From: Phlebiopsis flavidoalba
Taxonomy: Eukaryota > Basidiomycota > Agaricomycetes > Polyporales > Phanerochaetaceae
Direction: 5' to 3'
NCBI GenBank assembly: GCA_035772785.1
Contig: JAOCPU010000012.1
Span: forward strand, 372,001 to 436,000
Length of the DNA stretch: 64,000 nt
In this document: one piece after another, positions 58,696 to 64,000 of the stretch
Layout of the letters: each line of letters opens with the position of its first letter
How positions within the stretch are numbered: position 1 is the first letter of the stretch
Notes under the pieces: model-generated
What the model was told of the DNA's origin: nothing
What the model saw: only the letters and a program-made list of their open reading frames with translations
Databases searched by the model: none
Made by a program: the position numbers and the translations under genes

Positions 58696-61021
58696 ATGCT
58701 GCGACACGCGCTGCTCTTTCGACGATGGACGGCCCGCGGCTTTGCGACAGTCGCTGAGCAGCCTCGGATGCCCCCCAGACGGTCATTGAGAAGGTCGTCC
58801 AGAAGTATGCGGTCGGTCTACCCCAGGACAAGGTGGTCAAGGCCGGAGACTATGTCATGATTCGCCCAGAGCATGTCATGACACACGATAACACTGGCCC
58901 TGTCATTTCAAAGTGAGTTGTGTCCGTCCATTATCTCCTGTGAAATCCATAGCTATTTCCTATGATTCCAGTCCATTGGCGCGACCCGCATACATAACCA
59001 GAAGCAGGTCGTCTTCACCTTGGACCACGATGTCCAGAAACAAGACGGAAAAGAACTGAAGAAGTACGCAACCATTGAAGCTTTGCACGTATACACGGCA
59101 TCGACTTCTATCCCGCCGGACGGGGTATCGGTCACCAAGTCCTCGTCGAAGAGGGCTACGCTTTCCCACATACACTCACGGTCGCCCAGCGACAGCCACA
59201 GCAAACATGTTATGGTGGTGTTGGCTGTGTTGGCACGCCGATCGTACGCACCGACGCCGCATGCCCGCTTTGGGCAACCGGACAGACGTGGTGGCAGGTC
59301 CCCTCGCATGGTCAAGGTCGAAAATTCAAGGGCATACTCGCTCCGGGCGTCTCGGGCAAGGATGTAATCGTCGCTCTGGCTGTTCGTGCTCCTTCAATAA
59401 GGATGAGGTTTCTCAACGCTGCTATTGAATTCACGGGAGAGGGTGTACACCACCTATCCATAGATGAACGGTTAACCATCTCAAACATGACCACGTGAAT
59501 GGGGCGCACGTTGTGGGTGTCTTCCCAGTAGACAACGTCACACTGGATTGGCTACGAGCGTGCTCTGAAGCGACCTCGAACGTTCGCACATTCTTCGCAC
59601 CTCACCCAGACCTTGTCCTCTCGTCCATCCCGCCTCCTCCGGAACACCCCTCGCATAAATAAAACCCGTCTCGATGCTCTTCGTGCGGCAAACCTGCGAT
59701 CAGATCCGGGACCGGACAGCCACAGCGACATACGCCGGCACACCTCGTCTTCGACCTGGGTCCTACACTCGTTCCCCATTACGTGTCTGGCCCCAAACAG
59801 CGTCCAAGGTCGCAAACCCTCTACCAGTGCTAGAAGAGGCCAGATTCCAATCAACAAAGCGTACCTCCTCAGCTGCACAAATGCCCGCGCGTCTGATATC
59901 GCTGCTGCTGCTGCTGTCATCAAAGAACATAAGGTTGCGCCAAACGTGCAGTTCTACGTTTGCCCCCGCGATTGCACCCAGGTCCAGCGCGACGCCGAGC
60001 AGAGCGGAGATTGTGGACACATTACTTCGCTGCGGGTGCCAAGGCACTTCCCGCGGGCTGTGGTCCTTGCATTTGGCCTCGGAACTGGTCTCTTGGATGA
60101 AGGGGAGGTCGGCATCAGTGCGACCAACAAGGAACTACAAGGGACGTATGGGGCATCCGCTCGCGCAGGCATACCTCGCCCAGCCCCGCAGTCGTCGGTC
60201 CAGCGCAGTGAAGCTGCCAGCGCAGTGAAAGGCTATATCGTACCGGACCAGATTCTGTAGATCCTTCCCTCGTCTCCCCCCAACAGGCGCACCAACCTTC
60301 TCCATGGTCTCGAGCCCTGCGACGGCCAAGTCCAGCCAGAAGGGGAGGCGGTGATGCCCGGGCTTCCCCGCGACATTCGCAGGCCCGCTCGCTCTTTGCG
60401 CCACAGGACAACCTAAACACAGACGGCATCTACCCCGGCAAGTACACCTACCAAAGACGCACATCACACTCGAGCGACAGGCTGAGGTTTGTAATGGAGA
60501 ATTACGATTACCCGGCCGTTCGCGCGGGCGCTCGTCGCATCGCTGCGCGCACAGCAGGGTGGCGCCGCCGACGCTCCCGCGCAGCGCGGTGTAGTACTTG
60601 TCGCGGGTACAACTTTGGCACGTGGGCTCGAGCCGCGAGCAGGCAAGGCGCACGGCGACCGCGCTCAAGTCCGCTGGCATCCCCATCGTCATCGCGGGCT
60701 CGTTTGGCGACATCTTCAAGCGCAACGCTATCAACAACGGGCTTGTGTGTGTTTGAGAGCCCGGAGCTGGTTGCGGAGCTCACGGAGAAGTATGCGAAGG
60801 ATGGAAAGCGTGGTGCAGGTGGGCGCGATGGGGAGATGACGGTCAACAAGGGCCTGAGCACAGAGGTGGAGGTTGTCGATGGTGTCCTGAAGGTTACATG
60901 GGAGGGCGGTGAGGTGAAGTCGTATGCTATCCAACCGGTCGGTGCGAGCGTGCAGGAGCTGTGGCTATGTGGTGGCCTCGAGGGCTACGTTCTCAAGGCG
61001 ATTCAGGCCGAGAACTGGTAA
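58696..61021 (+). CDS. LYS4: Homoaconitase (homoaconitate hydratase), lysine biosynthesis
   Basis: This mitochondrial [4Fe-4S] enzyme of the alpha-aminoadipate pathway isomerises homocitrate to homoisocitrate. The ATG at 58696 gives the presequence [20 protein letters not shown]. Then come [40 protein letters not shown], an intron, [41 protein letters not shown] (first cluster Cys), [31 protein letters not shown], then GCGPCIGLG (two cluster Cys, broken by one extra T at about 60072), [27 protein letters not shown] and [12 protein letters not shown]. The small domain has YNFGTGSSREQA (substrate Arg), [20 protein letters not shown] and [40 protein letters not shown] ends at the TAA at 61021. 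Both extra and missing bases occur, for example CAGAAACAAG near 59037 and GAACTG near 59055. Confidence 0.95.
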
Positions 61022-62662
61022 TTCGAGTTACGATGATAAAAGTATCGGATTGTGTAATATCTTTGTAATTTAGCTTTTGCGCTTGCTGCATCTCAACTAC
61101 AACACCACCTCGCGTCCGAGCGAACGCAGAGAAGACCGTCGTTCCATTATTGTGGCGTGGGAATTGGTATGCAGCATCTCTGTGGTAGTTCGGGCGGAGT
61201 GCTCGATGTGTAATAACACCTGGTGCGAGGTCTTTCAGGTAACGATCTATATTATGTACTCAGCGGCCCAGAGAGTCGAGGAGCATTCGAAAGCCTCGTC
61301 GCATTATACTGTAAAATGTAAGATGGTATAGACTGATGATAATTACAGTGGACTTGGAGAGTCATGATCAAATGCCATCGGTCCCCGACCGACCTCCTAC
61401 TATAGCACACCTACACCAGGTGTAAGTAACAGGCCTACTTATAAGAGTCGCTCGCCAGGGAGAACGTTTCACAAGCGCAAACCTTGTACGACATATCAAA
61501 TAACCGGAAAAGGCACCAAACCCCTGGGAGACAGGACAGACACACGTCATCTATCCGGGGGCTTTGTGGTGGCTGTACCCGCTGAGCATATCTATCAGTG
61601 TTACATCCTGACAAAATGCTCAACTGTCCATTTCAGTCAATCTGTTACATTGATGGATATATTGTACAAGCTCGACAACTTCAGGCGGCGCGCTGTGGGT
61701 AAGGGTTTGGTGCGCGATGGTCGTACAGATTTTACGCTACTGGGGTCTGGTAAGTGCAGAGCTTTGTCGATTTCTAGGTTGCAGGACAAATTGCATCTAA
61801 GAAAAGCAGAAGAGCGTGTATTGCAGGGGAAGCCAAGCCATACTCGGTCCCTCCGTGTGAGGTCAAAAGACTAGTGAATAAGATTTTAGCGTACTTTTAA
61901 GAGGTCTTAGGGGGGGTATTAAACCTTTTGACCCGTGCCTGACTGCTTATGAACCTTCGATCATGAAACTGGGTTTCATAATGTCCACGAGTGATTCGTA
62001 CATCGATGGTGAGAGCCTCTGTACTTGATCTATACAGTCGGTATGAAGTATGGTGTGGACCCGGGGAGTGGCAGCTACTATATCTGATGATGCAAGAACA
62101 AAGTAAGGCCGTTTGCTGACATCTGGGTGATAGATAAACACTCACAGCTGGCAACTAACATGGGACAGGTGATTCAGGCTGCTGCTCTTCGGGGTTCGTG
62201 TTCCGAAGAAGTACCCATTCGCAGATATGGGCAGTCCATAAGTAGCAGAGACGAAGCAAGTTTGCGAGGCGAAATTCCTGCTACCGGCGGTGTTGTGCGT
62301 AAGTAATCGACTGGTTTGTGTCTAAATTAGGAGGAGACTCTACGAGTACCGTGGCGTAATCAGGATGAGGGTTGATTTATTGTATCGACTTCTGGAATAC
62401 AGAGGGCGGGGGGTACGATGGGAGCGACATAATTAGGGTTCTCAGGTAGACGGGAGAGCGGTTGTTGTGAGACTTTCCAGGATATCCGGATCAGGATGTT
62501 TTGGAGTGTTTGTCCAGCCCCATCACCAGACTGCCATCAATTGCTCTCCCTCTGGACAAGTATCGACGACTCGCAACCTCCTCCGGGACCAACCTTCTCC
62601 CTCCTCGCTTCCCTTCCTTCCTCTTCCTAATTCTCCTAAAGCGTGCGAGGTGAAGCCCCGTC
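61022..62662. other. Intergenic stretch upstream of RAS
   Basis: No gene recognised. A minus-strand frame near 61960-62130 has natural composition (KRPYFVLASSDIVAATPRVH, then LSPSMYESLVDIMKPSFMIE) but matches no family I know. The last 200 bases are the probable RAS promoter and leader, with pyrimidine-rich DNA at 62590-62640. Confidence 0.35.
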
Positions 62663-64000
62663 ATGTCTAGGGTAAGTATCCGAAGTGGCGTAGCGCGACA
62701 GAGCAGCATTCCTCTGAAACGGTGTGCGACGTAGGCTCAGTTCTTGAGAGAGTACAAGCTCGTGGTCGTCGGTGGTGGTGGTCAGTACACATGCGATGCT
62801 TCTCACGAGTCGTTGACGCTGACAGGCTCGCCTCAGGTGTCGGCAAGTCTTGTCTGACTATCCAGTTCATTCAGAGTCACTTCGTGGAGGAGTATGACCG
62901 CCCTGACGACCCACGAGTATCAGAAAAAAAGGGTCGCGGTATCTCGCTTGCGCTATGGCGGTATACATTGTCATACGACGCCCTGGCATCGGTACGTTGT
63001 AGGGTTACCCCTATAGCACTCGCTGACCTGTTCATGACTCACCCGTAGACTCGTGGTTAATTCTATCCTACTAGGTAAATTACAATAATATTTACTGAGA
63101 AGAAACTGTTAGACGATAAAAAAAAGAACTAAAAATAAAGAACCTACAACTAACATTAACGTCATAAGATTAATGAATATTTAATTGTGTGTAATTGTGC
63201 TGATAGCGCCGATACGGGGAACCGTAAGCAGGTGGCATTGACGACGCATGTATGTTTCCTTCTTCTCGAGTGTCGTTGGCTACCGCTGGTCTAGGAGGAG
63301 TATGGGTAGGTAACAATTACCGTCGTATGCCAATCCCAGTATGCCTCATTCCCCCCTCATATTCCATTTCCCGTGTTAATCCAGGTGCTATGCGGAGCAC
63401 AGCAAGCACACCCCAAATTAAATACCAAAGCGTATACTCGTGCCGAGGGTTTCCGCCTGCTCGTCTACTCCAACTCCATCACCTCCCGCAACGTCGTATT
63501 GAAGGTAAATCAGCGACATTGCTCCAGCGATTCCTCCGTGTGAAAAAACCAGATATGATCACATTCCCGTCATTATCGTTGCCAACAAGTGCCGATTTGA
63601 GTATGGCGCCAGGTGGGCATGAACGGTATCGTCTTAGAGGTGTTCTTTGGTCCTATAAAGACATTCTGGACAACCCAACCAGAGGGTCGTGATCCTGGCG
63701 AAGCACTTCACAGTTGCAAGTTTATTGGACTTTCGGCTCAAGCAGCGCTCACACGTTGACGGAGGCATTTACGCACATCTCGTCCGTGAGATCAGGACAA
63801 TACAAGAACAGGTGCGCTTGTTTTTCCGTTCCATAAGGCCGATTGCAATCGCTCACGAGGTCAACCATCATAGAACAACAAAACTGGTCTCGCCGGTGTC
63901 AGGCAGACAGGCGGTCCTCCGGGTGCTCCGGAATCGTGTTCAATTCAACAACCCCAACGCACACTCCGACGAGACGGTTGCTCGGTGGCATGCTTGCTGC
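62663..64000 (+). CDS. RAS: Ras-type small GTPase, cut by the window end
   Basis: The ATG at 62663 reads MSR, then an intron, then AQFLREYKLVVVGGGG. A second intron, ending CCTCAG at about 62836, splits the P-loop, and the next exon reads VGKSCLTIQFIQSHFVEEYD, giving a canonical GGGGVGKS. The switch II DTAGQEEY motif is visible but damaged at 63279-63300 (one extra T), followed by an intron. Then come GFRLLVYSNSITSR (family GEGFLLVYSITSR), VIIVANKC (the NKxD region) near 63575, GRDLAKHF at 63690-63710, KFI..SA and AFTHLVREIR near 63760-63800. The last bases encode Ala-Cys-Cys, where the hypervariable tail meets the expected CaaX prenylation box, so the true end lies just outside. The stretch 62930-63260 is longer than expected and holds an AT-rich block. 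Expected at the plasma membrane, controlling growth and mating signals. Confidence 0.9.

Noticed and set aside
59613..60260. 215-residue plus-strand open frame taken as a separate gene
   Set aside because: It is one of the shifting frames of LYS4. Homoaconitase motifs continue through it in neighbouring frames.
1..64000. Biosynthetic gene cluster, viral insertion or CRISPR-like array
   Set aside because: I saw no polyketide or peptide synthase, terpene cyclase, viral polymerase or regularly spaced repeat. The genes are ordinary housekeeping and signalling functions.

Overview
The window looks like nuclear DNA of a filamentous fungus, most probably a mushroom-forming basidiomycete. The signs are many short introns of about 50-60 bases with GT..AG ends, Ser/Thr-rich single-pass surface proteins, fungal F-box/LRR-type proteins, a VTC4 polyphosphate polymerase, and a homoaconitase, which belongs to the fungal alpha-aminoadipate route to lysine. 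Genes lie on both strands with no operon structure. I saw no CRISPR array, rRNA or convincing tRNA.

Reading the window needs one caution. Nearly every recognisable gene is interrupted by one-base frame changes, while its splice sites, domain order and most catalytic motifs survive. Most of the changes I could place are extra bases, often lengthening a short run of one base. This suits uncorrected long-read error better than decay, so I call most genes as CDS spans rather than pseudogenes. The spans were assembled by following family motifs from frame to frame. Inner exon borders and some termini are approximate.

Layout. 1-2.1 kb: a small unrecognised gene. 2.16-2.70 kb: a short terminal-inverted-repeat element, followed at once by a vacuolar AVT3/AVT4-type amino acid transporter (+, 2.9-5.7 kb). 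6.5-7.9 kb: a Ser/Thr-rich single-pass membrane protein (+). 8.5-10.6 kb: tRNA isopentenyltransferase MOD5 (-). 10.9-17.7 kb: a large paladin/PTP-like phytase protein (-), which looks gene-free because its frames are badly broken. 17.7-21.8 kb: unresolved. 21.9-25.8 kb: VTC4 (-). 27.1-28.3 kb: a coiled-coil protein (+), convergent with a DUF4112 membrane protein (-, 28.5-29.5 kb). 29.67-30.16 kb: a second inverted-repeat element with a perfect 9-bp target duplication. 30.6-31.9 kb: a truncated PHO84-like phosphate transporter, with a second small relic at 36.8 kb. 32.9-38.3 kb: two F-box/LRR-type genes (-). 38.7-39.6 kb: SDE2 (-). 40.0-41.3 kb: a DUF1295 steroid-reductase-like membrane protein (+). 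41.5-42.8 kb: a WD40 protein (-). 43.4-44.1 kb: a membrane protein (+). 44.6-46.5 kb: trimethyllysine dioxygenase (-). 47.4-49.6 kb: a G-protein-coupled receptor (-). 49.6-53.8 kb: mostly unassigned, with an AT-rich island. 54.0-55.8 kb: a second Ser/Thr-rich single-pass protein (+). 56.0-58.4 kb: an AIFM3-like Rieske/FAD oxidoreductase (-), head to head with homoaconitase LYS4 (+, 58.7-61.0 kb). 62.7 kb to the end: RAS (+), cut off by the window edge near its CaaX box.

Functionally these are mostly housekeeping genes. The only theme I can defend is phosphate and inositol-phosphate biology (VTC4, the paladin/phytase-like protein and the PHO84-like relics), and it may be chance. I found no clearly new system. 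The best leads are the two MITE-like elements, the hidden paladin gene and the indel pattern itself.
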